This document shows positions 1-8,680 of a stretch of 64,000 nt of DNA, piece by piece. A program made the position numbers and the translations under genes. The notes under the pieces are model-generated. The model did no database searches, was not told the DNA's origin, and was given only the letters and a program-made list of their open reading frames with translations. The first letter of the stretch is position 1. Every line of letters begins with the position of its first letter. Source of the stretch: Candidatus Polarisedimenticolia bacterium (GTDB lineage Bacteria > Acidobacteriota > Polarisedimenticolia > Gp22-AA2); NCBI GenBank assembly GCA_036001465.1, contig DASYUH010000032.1, positions 62,001-126,000 of the forward strand, written 5' to 3'.

Positions 1-702
1 CAGGCCCGCCTGCACGCGCTCGGGATCGGCTCGGCCCCGAACCGCTACCTGATGCGCAAGATGGCGGCCGAGGGGCGCGGGACGTGCGAGTTCATCTCCA
101 GCTCCGCCTCCGCGGAAAACCGGGTCGAGGCGTTCCTGGCGCGCCTCGACCGGCCGGTGATGACCGGCCTCACGCTCGAGTGGGACGGGGTCGAGTCTCC
201 CGACGCCTACCCCTCCCCCCTGCCCGACCTGCATGCCGGCGAGCCGCTCTATGTCTCGGCCCGGATCGGCGGCGGTGGGTCGGTGCGCCGGGTGACCCTC
301 CACGGGCGGACTCTCGAGGGTCCCGTGTCCTTCGATCTGCGGGCGGAAGATGCCGGCACGGGGGATGGCGTGGCCACCCGCTGGGCCCGCGCCCGGGTCG
401 AGTCGCTCATGGACACTCTCCACGAGAACGCCGATCCGGAGTCGGTGCGCCGGGCAGTCATCGGCGTGTCAATTCCGTTCGGCATCGTGACGCGCTACAC
501 CAGCCTGGTGGCGGTGGAGGAGTTTCCCACCGTGACCGGAGACACGGTTCCGGTCCGGGTCGCGTCGGCCCTCCCTTTCGGCTCGACCCCCGCGGGTGAG
601 CTGCCGCAGGGAGGGACGGATGAACCGTTCCTGCTTATGGCCGGCCTGCTGCTGGTCCTTTTCGGAAGTCTCTTTTTCATCGGCGCCCGGAGGCCGGCGT
701 GA
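1..702 (+). CDS. vWA-type sortase target protein, C-terminal part (5' end outside window)
   Basis: The frame is open from base 1, so only the last 233 residues are present. The first residues (ALGIGSAPNRYLM, then GTCEFI) fit the end of a von Willebrand A domain, as in the VIT/vWA proteins called marine proteobacterial sortase targets (TIGR03788). The end carries a sorting signal: LPQGG at bases 601-615, then a hydrophobic stretch of about 19 residues and a short basic tail (ARRPA). The middle is a predicted beta-rich region of unknown role. The sortase gene begins 33 bases downstream, so the two probably form one unit with this protein as substrate. LPQGG is a loose match to LPxTG. The family call rests on the partial sequence and context. 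Confidence 0.75.
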   Translation, partial: QARLHALGIGSAPNRYLMRKMAAEGRGTCEFISSSASAENRVEAFLARLDRPVMTGLTLEWDGVESPDAYPSPLPDLHAGEPLYVSARIGGGGSVRRVTLHGRTLEGPVSFDLRAEDAGTGDGVATRWARARVESLMDTLHENADPESVRRAVIGVSIPFGIVTRYTSLVAVEEFPTVTGDTVPVRVASALPFGSTPAGELPQGGTDEPFLLMAGLLLVLFGSLFFIGARRPA

Positions 703-735
703 TCGCGCCGGACGGGCGTCCGGACGGGCGGTGAC

Positions 736-1359
736 ATGACGCGCCGCGCGGGGCTCGTTCTGACGGCGCTGCTGCTTCTCGTTCCCGGGGGGCTGCTTCT
801 CGGACGGCGCGGCTATCTCGAAGCCAAGGCGGCCATCGCCTCGTGCCTGATCGATCGGGCCCTCGAGGCTCATCTCCGGGACGGCCGGCCGCACCGGCCG
901 TGGCCCTGGGCCGACATGCACCCGATCGCCGTAATGGAGGTGGAGCGTCTGGGCGTGCGGCGCGCCGTTCTCCGGGGAGCGACCGGGGAATCCCTGGCGT
1001 TCGGGGCCGGCCACGTGGACGGCACGGCATCACCGAACGCCCACGGTCATTCGGTCCTCGCAGGCCATCGCGATCGGGGGTTTGCTTTTCTCAGGGACCT
1101 GCGGCCGGGGGACGGGCTCCGCCTGCGCACGTCGGACGGTGTCCGGGACTACCTCGTCGACGGCATCCGGGTCGTCACCGCGACCGACGTCACGGTGATG
1201 GCGGAAACGCCCGAGGACCGGCTGACGCTTGTGACCTGCTACCCGTTCGGGGGCCTCCTGCGGTCACGCCTGCGCTACGTCGTGACCGCCGCGGCCGCTC
1301 ACGGTCCGACGGCGATGGTCGTGAACGCGTCCGGCACCGGCTCTGCGCTGTCCAGGTAG
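736..1359 (+). CDS. class GN sortase
   Basis: A 207-residue sortase that should cleave the LPxTG-like signal of the preceding protein. An N-terminal hydrophobic segment (about residues 5-22) anchors it in the inner membrane. The catalytic triad is visible: His in LAGHRD, Cys in LVTCYPF and Arg in LRYVV near the C-terminus. This arrangement and length fit the class GN sortases (TIGR03784) of the proteobacterial dedicated sortase system. The two-component pair and OmpA-like protein of that system are not in the window; they may lie upstream. The 3' end overlaps the convergent secreted-protein gene by 61 bases, which is unusual. The last 20 or so residues after the catalytic Arg look non-conserved. 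Confidence 0.88.
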   Translation: MTRRAGLVLTALLLLVPGGLLLGRRGYLEAKAAIASCLIDRALEAHLRDGRPHRPWPWADMHPIAVMEVERLGVRRAVLRGATGESLAFGAGHVDGTASPNAHGHSVLAGHRDRGFAFLRDLRPGDGLRLRTSDGVRDYLVDGIRVVTATDVTVMAETPEDRLTLVTCYPFGGLLRSRLRYVVTAAAAHGPTAMVVNASGTGSALSR

Positions 1360-4300
1360 CCCCGGATGCGATAGGTGGCCGGAGCCGGGACCTGCTGGCC
1401 GGAATTGCTGGTCTGGTGCCACTCGAAACTGTAGGTCACCGTCTCCGCCGGCCGCACGGTTCTCTGGGTCAGGACGAAGAAGCAGATGGCATGCTGGAGG
1501 TCGTCGTATACCACGGCACCCGACGCGTCCATCACGGCGAAGAACGCCTCGCAGCTCGACGGAAAGTTCAGGGTCACGGGACTGGCACTCTGGTTCGTGA
1601 GCCGGAGCGTGATCAACACTCGTTCCCCGGGAACGTAGTCCGGCTTGTTCGTTTGAGCCACGGTGACCAGCGCGGGAGCCTGCTGGGTGAGCGAGATCGT
1701 CGTGAAGGCGTCCGGCACCGGCTCCTGGCTGACCAGGAAACCCCGGATCAGGTAGTTCGCCGGGGCCGGGACCGCCGCCCCTGAATCGTCGACCTGGTTC
1801 CAGCCGAAACGATAGATGACTGTCTCGTTCGGCTGGATGGTTCTCTGGGTGATGATGCCCGGGCATCCGACGTGCTGTCGGAAGTCGTAGACGATGGCCC
1901 CGGCGTCGTCTGCCACGGTGAAGAAGGCTTCGCATCCCGACGAAAAGTGAAGGGTCAACGGGTCGGCTCCCCGGTTCGTCAGGGAGAGGACGATCTGGAC
2001 CTGCTCACCCCTTCCATACGTCGCCTTGTCGGTCTGAATTGCGGTCTCCAGGGGCAGATTCTGGTAGCTGACGGTGACCGAGTCGACCGGCGAGATATTC
2101 CCCGCGTGGTCGAATGACCGGGCCTCGATCAGGTTGGGACCGAGGTCCAGCCCGACCGACAGGCTCCATGGAGACGTCCCGGTGGCCACGACCCACGGCC
2201 CGCCGTTGACGCGAACTTCCGCCCGCCGGACGCCGCTCCCCGTGTCGTAAGCGGCGCCCCGGACAATGATCGGCACCGTCGTGAACACGGCACCGTGCGG
2301 CGGCGAGGTGATCACGACGGTCGGCGGAACCGTGTCGAACTCGGAGCCGGGGAGGATCATCAAGGGATATCGATCGGAGTTGTTGTCGGGACCGATCACG
2401 TACGGCGTGTCCCCGAAGCCGTCCGGCGCGGAGCACTGGTCCTGATTCGGACCGCCGCACTGGTCGACGCCCTGGTAGTTCGTCCAGTAGTTCCCGCCGT
2501 CCGGGTAACCGTGATCCCAGGCGTTCGGTCCGCCCCGCTGATCGATCGCCTGCAGGGAGTTGTTCAGGATGTTGTTGTGATGGACCAGGGTCGAAGAGGA
2601 GCCGTCGAGGTTGATCCCGACCAGGTTCCCCGCCAGGGTGTTGCCTCTCACGAGGACCCTCGCGGCCCCGAGCACGTCGAGCCCCGATCCCTGCGCGTTG
2701 AAGGACGAGACGCTGTCCTCGACCGCGATGTCGCTGCCCGAAAAGATCCGGATGCCGTGCGTGTTGTTCGTCGCCGTGGTCCCCTCGATCCGGCCATTCG
2801 ACACGAATTGGAGGTGGACGCCGTAGTGGCCGCCATGGACCTTGACGCCGCGGATGACAAAGTGGGCGCTCGTGCCGGTGATCGAGATCCCGGCCCCTGA
2901 CGGGGGACCCGCGATGTCCCAGTACGCGATGAGGTACGGATTCTCCGGGGTCCCCGTGCCCCGAATCACGCCGTTCGCCACGGTGAAGTCTCCATTCCCG
3001 TTGATGACGATCGGAAGGTGGGGACGAAGCGCCGGCGGGCAGGCGAAGGGCGAGGCTTCGATCTCGGCGTCCCGCAAGCCGACCTGTCCCGGGCCGTCCA
3101 GATCGTAAGTGCCGACCTGCGAGGGGGTGACCCAGCGCACCAGGAACCATGAAGCCTGGCCGCGGGAGGGGACGGCCGTATAGAGGAGCGCGGTGGGCGC
3201 ATAGTCGTTCGCCAGGCATTGGGCGGTCGCGGCGCTGAAATCCCCGCGCGTCCCGAGGAGCGTGCCGAGATCTCCGCGCACGACGTCGTACCCGGTCGCG
3301 TTGGCGACAGGGGTCCATTCCAGTCCAAGCTCCTCCACCATGACCTCCAGGGGCGCCAAGGGGGAGGGGGACCCGACGGACATCCGCGTCACGAACACAT
3401 CCGAACCGCCGGCGTTGCCGGCCTGCACCGGGACGACGGCCGGGAAATCCAGCGACGTGGTCATCCCCGTCACGAACGCGTCGCCGGAATCGTTCACGGC
3501 GATGTCGGCGCAGCAGTTTTCGTCCCCGCTTCCGCCCAGGTACGTGGAGAAGAGGAACGCGGATCCGGCGGGGTTCAGGACGGTGACGAAGGCGTCCGAA
3601 GCTCCCGCATTCGTCGCTTGCAGGGCATTGGCGACCGGGAAGTCGGTCGCGATCGTGTCGCCCGTCACGAGGATATTGCCGGCTGCATCGAGCGCCACTC
3701 CCTGCGCGCGGTCGACGCCGGTCCCGCCGAGAAACGTGGAGAACAGAAGCCCCGATCCGGCGGAGTTGAACCGGGCGACGAAGCCTTCGTTGGCGGAGCC
3801 GCGGATTGGATCGACCGGAGTCACGACTGGAAAGTCGTCGGAGCCGGTCTCCCCCACCACGACGGCGCTGCCACCCTGGTCGACGGCGATCCCGTTCCCG
3901 GAATCCCAGCTTCCTCCTCCGAGGTAGGTGGAATACACGAGGCTGCTTCCCGTCGAAGCGAGCTTCGTCAGAAAGGCGTCCTCGAACCCTCCGAGGCTCG
4001 ACCGGAAGGCGCCGGCGAGCGGGAAGTTGGATGAAGTCGTGCTCCCCGTGACGTAGACGTTCCCGGACGGATCGAGGGCCACCCCGTTCGCCACATCATC
4101 CCCGGCCCCCCCGAGGTAGGTCGAATAGAGCAGGGCGGTGCCGGAGGTATTCAATCGCGTGACGAAGGCATCGTGAGATCCACCGCCGTAATTCACCTGG
4201 TAGGGGCTGACCCTTGGAAAGTCGGCCGAGTTCGTCAATCCGGCAACCACGGCGTTCCCCTGGCCGTCGAGGACGATGTCCCGGCCGTCCTCGTCGGTGC

Positions 4301-5396
4301 CGGTCCCGCCCAGAAACGTGGAGAAGGCCAGGGCCGACCCATCGGGTGTGATCCGCGCCACGAAGGCGTCACCGCCCCGGAAGGGCTGGAGCGTATTGAC
4401 AACCGGGAAATTCGCGGAATAGGTCGCCCCGGTCACCCAGGCGCCTCCGCCCGCGTCCACCTCGATGGCCCTGCCTCGATCGAGGCTGCTCCCCCCGAGG
4501 TACGTGGAATAGGCCAGGGCGCCTGTGGGATCGAGCTTCACGATGAAGACGTCGTTCGTCCCACCTCCATACACTGGCTGGCGCGCATTCGCCACGGGGA
4601 AATTGGTCGAGTTCGTCTGGCCGGTGACGTAGGCGCTGCCCTCGGAATCGACGGCGATCCCGAAGGCGGTGTCGTAGCCGCTTCCGCCCAGATACGTCGA
4701 ATAGATCATCGCCGGGTCGATGACCAGCGGACGGCCCCGGTCGTACTCTCCGACCTCGAAGCCCACCCGCCCGCGGCGCCCCAGGACGTAACGCCCGGCC
4801 ACCGTGCGACGCCCGCCGTCCGCGTCCTGATACAGGACGGGAGCCCGCAGCACGACCTCGCCGGCAGCCGTCGCCAGGACGAGGCTTCCCGTCTGGTCCA
4901 GGTGGAGGCGATCCATTCCCTTGAAGGCCATGCGAATCGCCCCCGGATCGGTCCCCGGAGCAATCTCGAAGTCGAATTCCAGCTCGTCTCGCTCGCCGTG
5001 GAAGACCAGGTCGACGCCGGGATACACTTCGCGGTAGCGCACGCGGCCGTAGCCGGGAACATGTGTCGTCCAGGTCCGCGGATCGTTGCCGATCAGGTAG
5101 TGGCTCTCGCCGGGCAGACGATCGAGGCCGGTGACGGCGCGAGCCTGGCTGGCCCCGAGGAGCCGCATCCGGACGGCGGCCTCCGGCCTGCCCGCCGGCG
5201 CCAGGACGAGCTCATCCCCCGCCAGAAACAGGGTGTGGCGGCGGCCGCGCGACAGGAAACGGACCTCCCGGTCCGTCTGCCCCCGGTTGGCCTCGAACCT
5301 CAGAGGCAGGCGGCCGAACTCTTCTCCCCGGAGGGGAGCGATTGCGACCATCGTCATGGAAAGGGCGAGAACCAGTCGGCGGGCACAGTTGGTCAT
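1299..5396 (-). CDS. Secreted mosaic protein: DUF7948, seven SBBP propeller repeats, NosD-like helix, Ig-like and two BsuPI-type domains
   Basis: A 1365-residue exported protein. I start it at the ATG at 5396, which follows a G-rich RBS and opens a signal peptide ending near LRGEEF; the frame stays open farther upstream but runs into the neighbour's promoter. Order: DUF7948 region (LPLRFEANRGQTD); seven SBBP repeats, each opening with STYLGG or STFLGG and sharing a VTGxTxSxxFP-like core; an FN3-like segment; a right-handed beta-helix with the NosD-type ending (GGNYWTNYQG, GDTPYVIG); an Ig-like domain starting PPTVVITSPPHG; and two tandem domains of about 110 residues resembling BsuPI proteinase inhibitor (PF12690). 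Seven repeats would suit one seven-bladed propeller. Role unknown; adhesion or surface display is possible. There is no LPxTG or PEP-CTERM tail. Confidence 0.88.
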   Translation of the reverse strand: MTNCARRLVLALSMTMVAIAPLRGEEFGRLPLRFEANRGQTDREVRFLSRGRRHTLFLAGDELVLAPAGRPEAAVRMRLLGASQARAVTGLDRLPGESHYLIGNDPRTWTTHVPGYGRVRYREVYPGVDLVFHGERDELEFDFEIAPGTDPGAIRMAFKGMDRLHLDQTGSLVLATAAGEVVLRAPVLYQDADGGRRTVAGRYVLGRRGRVGFEVGEYDRGRPLVIDPAMIYSTYLGGSGYDTAFGIAVDSEGSAYVTGQTNSTNFPVANARQPVYGGGTNDVFIVKLDPTGALAYSTYLGGSSLDRGRAIEVDAGGGAWVTGATYSANFPVVNTLQPFRGGDAFVARITPDGSALAFSTFLGGTGTDEDGRDIVLDGQGNAVVAGLTNSADFPRVSPYQVNYGGGSHDAFVTRLNTSGTALLYSTYLGGAGDDVANGVALDPSGNVYVTGSTTSSNFPLAGAFRSSLGGFEDAFLTKLASTGSSLVYSTYLGGGSWDSGNGIAVDQGGSAVVVGETGSDDFPVVTPVDPIRGSANEGFVARFNSAGSGLLFSTFLGGTGVDRAQGVALDAAGNILVTGDTIATDFPVANALQATNAGASDAFVTVLNPAGSAFLFSTYLGGSGDENCCADIAVNDSGDAFVTGMTTSLDFPAVVPVQAGNAGGSDVFVTRMSVGSPSPLAPLEVMVEELGLEWTPVANATGYDVVRGDLGTLLGTRGDFSAATAQCLANDYAPTALLYTAVPSRGQASWFLVRWVTPSQVGTYDLDGPGQVGLRDAEIEASPFACPPALRPHLPIVINGNGDFTVANGVIRGTGTPENPYLIAYWDIAGPPSGAGISITGTSAHFVIRGVKVHGGHYGVHLQFVSNGRIEGTTATNNTHGIRIFSGSDIAVEDSVSSFNAQGSGLDVLGAARVLVRGNTLAGNLVGINLDGSSSTLVHHNNILNNSLQAIDQRGGPNAWDHGYPDGGNYWTNYQGVDQCGGPNQDQCSAPDGFGDTPYVIGPDNNSDRYPLMILPGSEFDTVPPTVVITSPPHGAVFTTVPIIVRGAAYDTGSGVRRAEVRVNGGPWVVATGTSPWSLSVGLDLGPNLIEARSFDHAGNISPVDSVTVSYQNLPLETAIQTDKATYGRGEQVQIVLSLTNRGADPLTLHFSSGCEAFFTVADDAGAIVYDFRQHVGCPGIITQRTIQPNETVIYRFGWNQVDDSGAAVPAPANYLIRGFLVSQEPVPDAFTTISLTQQAPALVTVAQTNKPDYVPGERVLITLRLTNQSASPVTLNFPSSCEAFFAVMDASGAVVYDDLQHAICFFVLTQRTVRPAETVTYSFEWHQTSNSGQQVPAPATYRIRGYLDSAEPVPDAFTTIAVGP

Positions 5397-5529
5397 CTTG
5401 ACCCCCCTGCGGCGAGATTGTCGAATCCGGAAGGCGATTGAGCGTCGGGCGAAAATTACTCCGATCCGATTCGCCAGGCAACCCCGGAATACGTTTTCGT
5501 CATCGCCCGGCGCACGCCGCCCGCCGAGG

Positions 5530-5557
5530 TTGCAAAGACCCCCCTCCAACCTATATT
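5530..5557 (+). promoter_or_regulatory. Candidate sigma-70 promoter for the cupredoxin-kinase-barrel operon
   Basis: TTGCAA at 5530-5535 and TATATT at 5552-5557 are separated by 16 bases. They lie 33 bases before the ATG at 5590. The A+T-rich -10 stands out in this GC-rich DNA. Confidence 0.55.
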
Positions 5558-5589
5558 CCCCAAGGGATTTGACCCTCGACGGGCGGAGC

Positions 5590-6372
5590 ATGCACAGGCT
5601 CAGGCACGAGTCCCGGGGTATTCGACCCTTTCGCCGGCTGTCCCGCATCGGGGCGGCCGCGGCCGTTCTTCTACTGTCCTTCGCCCCGGCGCGCGCCGAA
5701 GAGCCGGTGCGGAACGCGGACCGGCCCTCCGGCCGCGGTGGCAGCCTGTCGGGATCCGTCGAGGTCGGGCCCGAGCTGTCCTCCAGGAAGATGCGCTTCA
5801 ATCTCTACACGGACTTCGTGCAGCCCGCGGTGGCGGCCGGTCAGCCGACCCGCGAAGAAGAGCTTCAGAACGTCGTGATCTATCTCGAGTCGACCCCTGC
5901 CGGCGTGGCGGTGCCGTCCCCTCCCGCTTCGCCGCTCAGGATGCGACAGGAGAACTCGACGTTCCTGCCGCACGTCCTGGCCGTGCAGCGGGGCTCGATT
6001 GTGGAGTTTCCCAACTCCGACCCGATCTTCCACAACGTCTTCTCCCTGTCGAAGGCGGCCTCGTTCGACCTGGGACGCTATCCCCGGGGGGAGGCGAAGG
6101 GGGTCCGCTTCGACAAGCCGGGCCTGGTCAAGGTGTTCTGCCACATTCACTCCGACATGAGCGCCGTCATCATGGTGCTGGACCATCCGTTCTTCGCCAC
6201 GCCCGATTCTCACGGCCGCTTCCAGATCGACGGCATCCCGTCCGGCACGTACCGGGCGGTCGGCTGGCACGAGCGGGCCCGGCCGCAGGTCCACGACGTC
6301 CGGATTGAATCGGGGCAGCCGGCGGTGGTCCACTTCAGGATTCCGCTCACGGGGCCGCTTTCCGGTGAGTGA
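5590..6372 (+). CDS. Periplasmic cupredoxin-like protein
   Basis: A 260-residue protein with a signal peptide (hydrophobic segment AAAAVLLLSFAPARA). It has a blue-copper (type 1) site pattern: His in FHNVFS, then VKVFCHIHSDM, which offers Cys, His and Met in cupredoxin spacing. After it comes a short segment like the carboxypeptidase regulatory fold (GRFQIDGIPSGTY). Such plastocyanin-like proteins are usually exported and bind copper or act in electron transfer. I chose the ATG at 5590 because the signal peptide follows directly and a promoter lies just upstream. The next gene begins 10 bases downstream and encodes a hybrid kinase with a periplasmic sensor, so a sensing or redox accessory role is plausible but not shown. 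Confidence 0.8.
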   Translation: MHRLRHESRGIRPFRRLSRIGAAAAVLLLSFAPARAEEPVRNADRPSGRGGSLSGSVEVGPELSSRKMRFNLYTDFVQPAVAAGQPTREEELQNVVIYLESTPAGVAVPSPPASPLRMRQENSTFLPHVLAVQRGSIVEFPNSDPIFHNVFSLSKAASFDLGRYPRGEAKGVRFDKPGLVKVFCHIHSDMSAVIMVLDHPFFATPDSHGRFQIDGIPSGTYRAVGWHERARPQVHDVRIESGQPAVVHFRIPLTGPLSGE

Positions 6373-6382
6373 GGATTTCCGC

Positions 6383-8680
6383 GTGACGTCGAGGTGGCGG
6401 GCCGCCAGCCTGGGAACCAAGCTCGTCCTGTTTACCACCGCGCTGACGGCCGTTTCGGTGCTTGCCGCCTTCCTGACGCTCAGCGTCCAGATTCGCAGGA
6501 ACACCCGGGAGCTCCTGGCGGCGACGCTGGCCCACCACCAGCGGATGCTCCTGAGCCTGGAGGAGAAGGACCTCGAGCAGCTGGTCCGGACCTCCACGCT
6601 GATGACCGACAACCCCACGCTGCGGGCGGCCATGGAGACCTATCGCCTGGAGGCCGCCCCCGGGACACACACGCGTCCCGATCTGCTGGGAACCGTGGAG
6701 ACCGAGGCGGCCAAGATCGCAGCGGGGCTGGCGCGCGATCTGCTCATCGTCACCGACCATGAGGGCCGCGTGCTCGCCAGCGGCGGCCGGCGCGGCTTCG
6801 GGCTCCATGCCGGGACGTCGCTCGGATCCTGGCCGGTCGTGCGCCGGGCCTTGGCCCAGGACGCCCCCGTCGGACCGCAGAATTTCGCGGTCATGCGCTT
6901 CGACGACCGGTACTTCCAGGTCGGCTGCGTGCCGATCGTCCTGCAGGGTTACATCATCGGAACCCTGTCGGTGGGGGACCTGCTCGACCGGGACTACGTC
7001 GCGCGACTGCACCGCGCCTTCGACAGCCAGATCGTCGTGATCGCCGCCGGCCGCATCCTGGGATCGACGTTCGACGCCGCGCTCCCGGCCGGCTCCAGGC
7101 TCGAGCTGCCTGCACCCGCCGGGACGGACGCGCCGGGCCCGCCCCCGGTCGTCCCGATCGGAGGTGAGGACTTCGTCGCGGCGCCGCTGTCGCTTGGGTC
7201 GGATCAGGGCGGGCGGCCGGTCTCGGTCGTCCTGCTGCACTCCTTGACCGGCGCCCTGGCACCGGCGAACCGGGCCCTCCTCTGGACGCTCCTCTCCTGC
7301 GGTTCGATCGCCGTCCTCCTGGCGGGGGTGGCCGCGTCGGCGACGTCGCGCTCGGTCCTCCGGCCGCTCCAGGGTTTCGTGGCGTTCATGCGCACCGTCG
7401 CCGAGACGGGCGACCACGGCCATCGCTTCGAGAGCGCGCAGGCCGGCGTCGAGGTGCGCGTTCTGAGCGACACCTACAATCACCTCATGGAATCGCTGCA
7501 GCAGCACGAACAGAAGATCCTGCAGCGCGCCAAGGAGGACCTCGAGCGCGTCGAGAGGCTGAAAGAGACCGAAAAGCTGGCGGCGCTCGGACGGATGCTC
7601 AGCGGCGCGGCGCACGAGATCAACAACCCGCTCACCGGCGTCGTCGGCAACATCGAGATGCTCATGGAGGTCGAGACGATCAGCGACTCCGTGCGCAAGC
7701 GCCTGGCGACGGTGCGCGCCGAGGGGCGGCGCATCGTCGCCCTGGTGAGGAACCTGCTCCAGGTGGCGCACCGCGACACCGGCGAGCGCCTGACCGTGGA
7801 CGTCAACCAGATCGTGCGCGACACGGTGGCGCTGCGGCAGAGGGACTTCGAGAAGTCGCGCATCGGGCTCACGCTCGACCTCGCCCCGGAGCCGGTGAAC
7901 CTGTGCGCCAGCGACCTCGAGCTGCAGCAGGTCTTCCTGAACATCGTGAGCAACGCCTACGACGCGCTTCTGGGCCTGACGCCGGCGAGGACGCTGACGA
8001 TCAGCACCCGCAACTCCCCCGGGGGGGCGACCATCGTGTTCTCGGACGACGGCCCGGGGCTGCAGGATCCGGCGCGGGTCTTCGAGCATTTCTACACGAC
8101 CAAGCCGGTCGGCAAGGGGACCGGCCTGGGCCTGAGCATCTCGCACGCCATCGTGCAGAGCCACGGCGGAACCATCGCGGCCGACAACCAGCCCCGGGGG
8201 GGCGCCCGCTTCACCATCGTTCTGCCGCGGACGGCCGGAAAGAACGTCGAGGCCGCGCCGCAGGTCCGTCCGGTCACGGTCGCGTCCGCCGGGCGCTCCC
8301 TGCCGGCGGCCATTCTGGTCGTGGATGACGAGCCCGCCGTCCTGGAGCTGCAGATGGCGATTCTCGATTCGGTGGGGGCCCGCGCGGTGGGGGCGCGGAC
8401 CGGGACCGAAGCGGTCGATCATCTCAAGCGACAGGATTTCGACCTGATCGTGTCCGATCTCAACATCCCGGGGGAGATCGGCGGCAAGGAGCTGTATCGC
8501 TGGGCGGCGAGCCACCGGAAGTCCGGCACGCACGGGTTCCTGTTCGTCACCGGCGACACGGTGGGCGAGGCGGGATTTCTCGAGGAGATCCGCTCCCGTT
8601 GCCTCCTGAAGCCGTTTTCGATGGAAGAGTACCTCACCACATTGCGGGAGGCCTGGCATGAGCTTCAGACAGCCGCATGA
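6383..8680 (+). CDS. Hybrid sensor histidine kinase (periplasmic sensor-HAMP-HisKA-HATPase-REC)
   Basis: A 765-residue inner-membrane kinase. I prefer the GTG at 6383, preceded by AGGA at 7 bases; the GTG at 6365 is an alternative. TM1 lies near residues 9-30, a roughly 260-residue periplasmic region resembles a double-Cache sensor, and TM2 lies near 298-320, followed by HAMP. The H-box is SGAAHEINNPL (His about residue 411). The ATP-binding domain has DDGPGL and GKGTGLGLS. A C-terminal receiver opens ILVVDDEP, with the probable phospho-acceptor Asp in VSDLNIP (about 692). There is no output domain, so phosphate probably passes to another protein or the receiver tunes the kinase. It sits between the cupredoxin-like protein and an outer-membrane barrel gene that overlaps its 3' end by 23 bases. 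Confidence 0.9.
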   Translation: MTSRWRAASLGTKLVLFTTALTAVSVLAAFLTLSVQIRRNTRELLAATLAHHQRMLLSLEEKDLEQLVRTSTLMTDNPTLRAAMETYRLEAAPGTHTRPDLLGTVETEAAKIAAGLARDLLIVTDHEGRVLASGGRRGFGLHAGTSLGSWPVVRRALAQDAPVGPQNFAVMRFDDRYFQVGCVPIVLQGYIIGTLSVGDLLDRDYVARLHRAFDSQIVVIAAGRILGSTFDAALPAGSRLELPAPAGTDAPGPPPVVPIGGEDFVAAPLSLGSDQGGRPVSVVLLHSLTGALAPANRALLWTLLSCGSIAVLLAGVAASATSRSVLRPLQGFVAFMRTVAETGDHGHRFESAQAGVEVRVLSDTYNHLMESLQQHEQKILQRAKEDLERVERLKETEKLAALGRMLSGAAHEINNPLTGVVGNIEMLMEVETISDSVRKRLATVRAEGRRIVALVRNLLQVAHRDTGERLTVDVNQIVRDTVALRQRDFEKSRIGLTLDLAPEPVNLCASDLELQQVFLNIVSNAYDALLGLTPARTLTISTRNSPGGATIVFSDDGPGLQDPARVFEHFYTTKPVGKGTGLGLSISHAIVQSHGGTIAADNQPRGGARFTIVLPRTAGKNVEAAPQVRPVTVASAGRSLPAAILVVDDEPAVLELQMAILDSVGARAVGARTGTEAVDHLKRQDFDLIVSDLNIPGEIGGKELYRWAASHRKSGTHGFLFVTGDTVGEAGFLEEIRSRCLLKPFSMEEYLTTLREAWHELQTAA

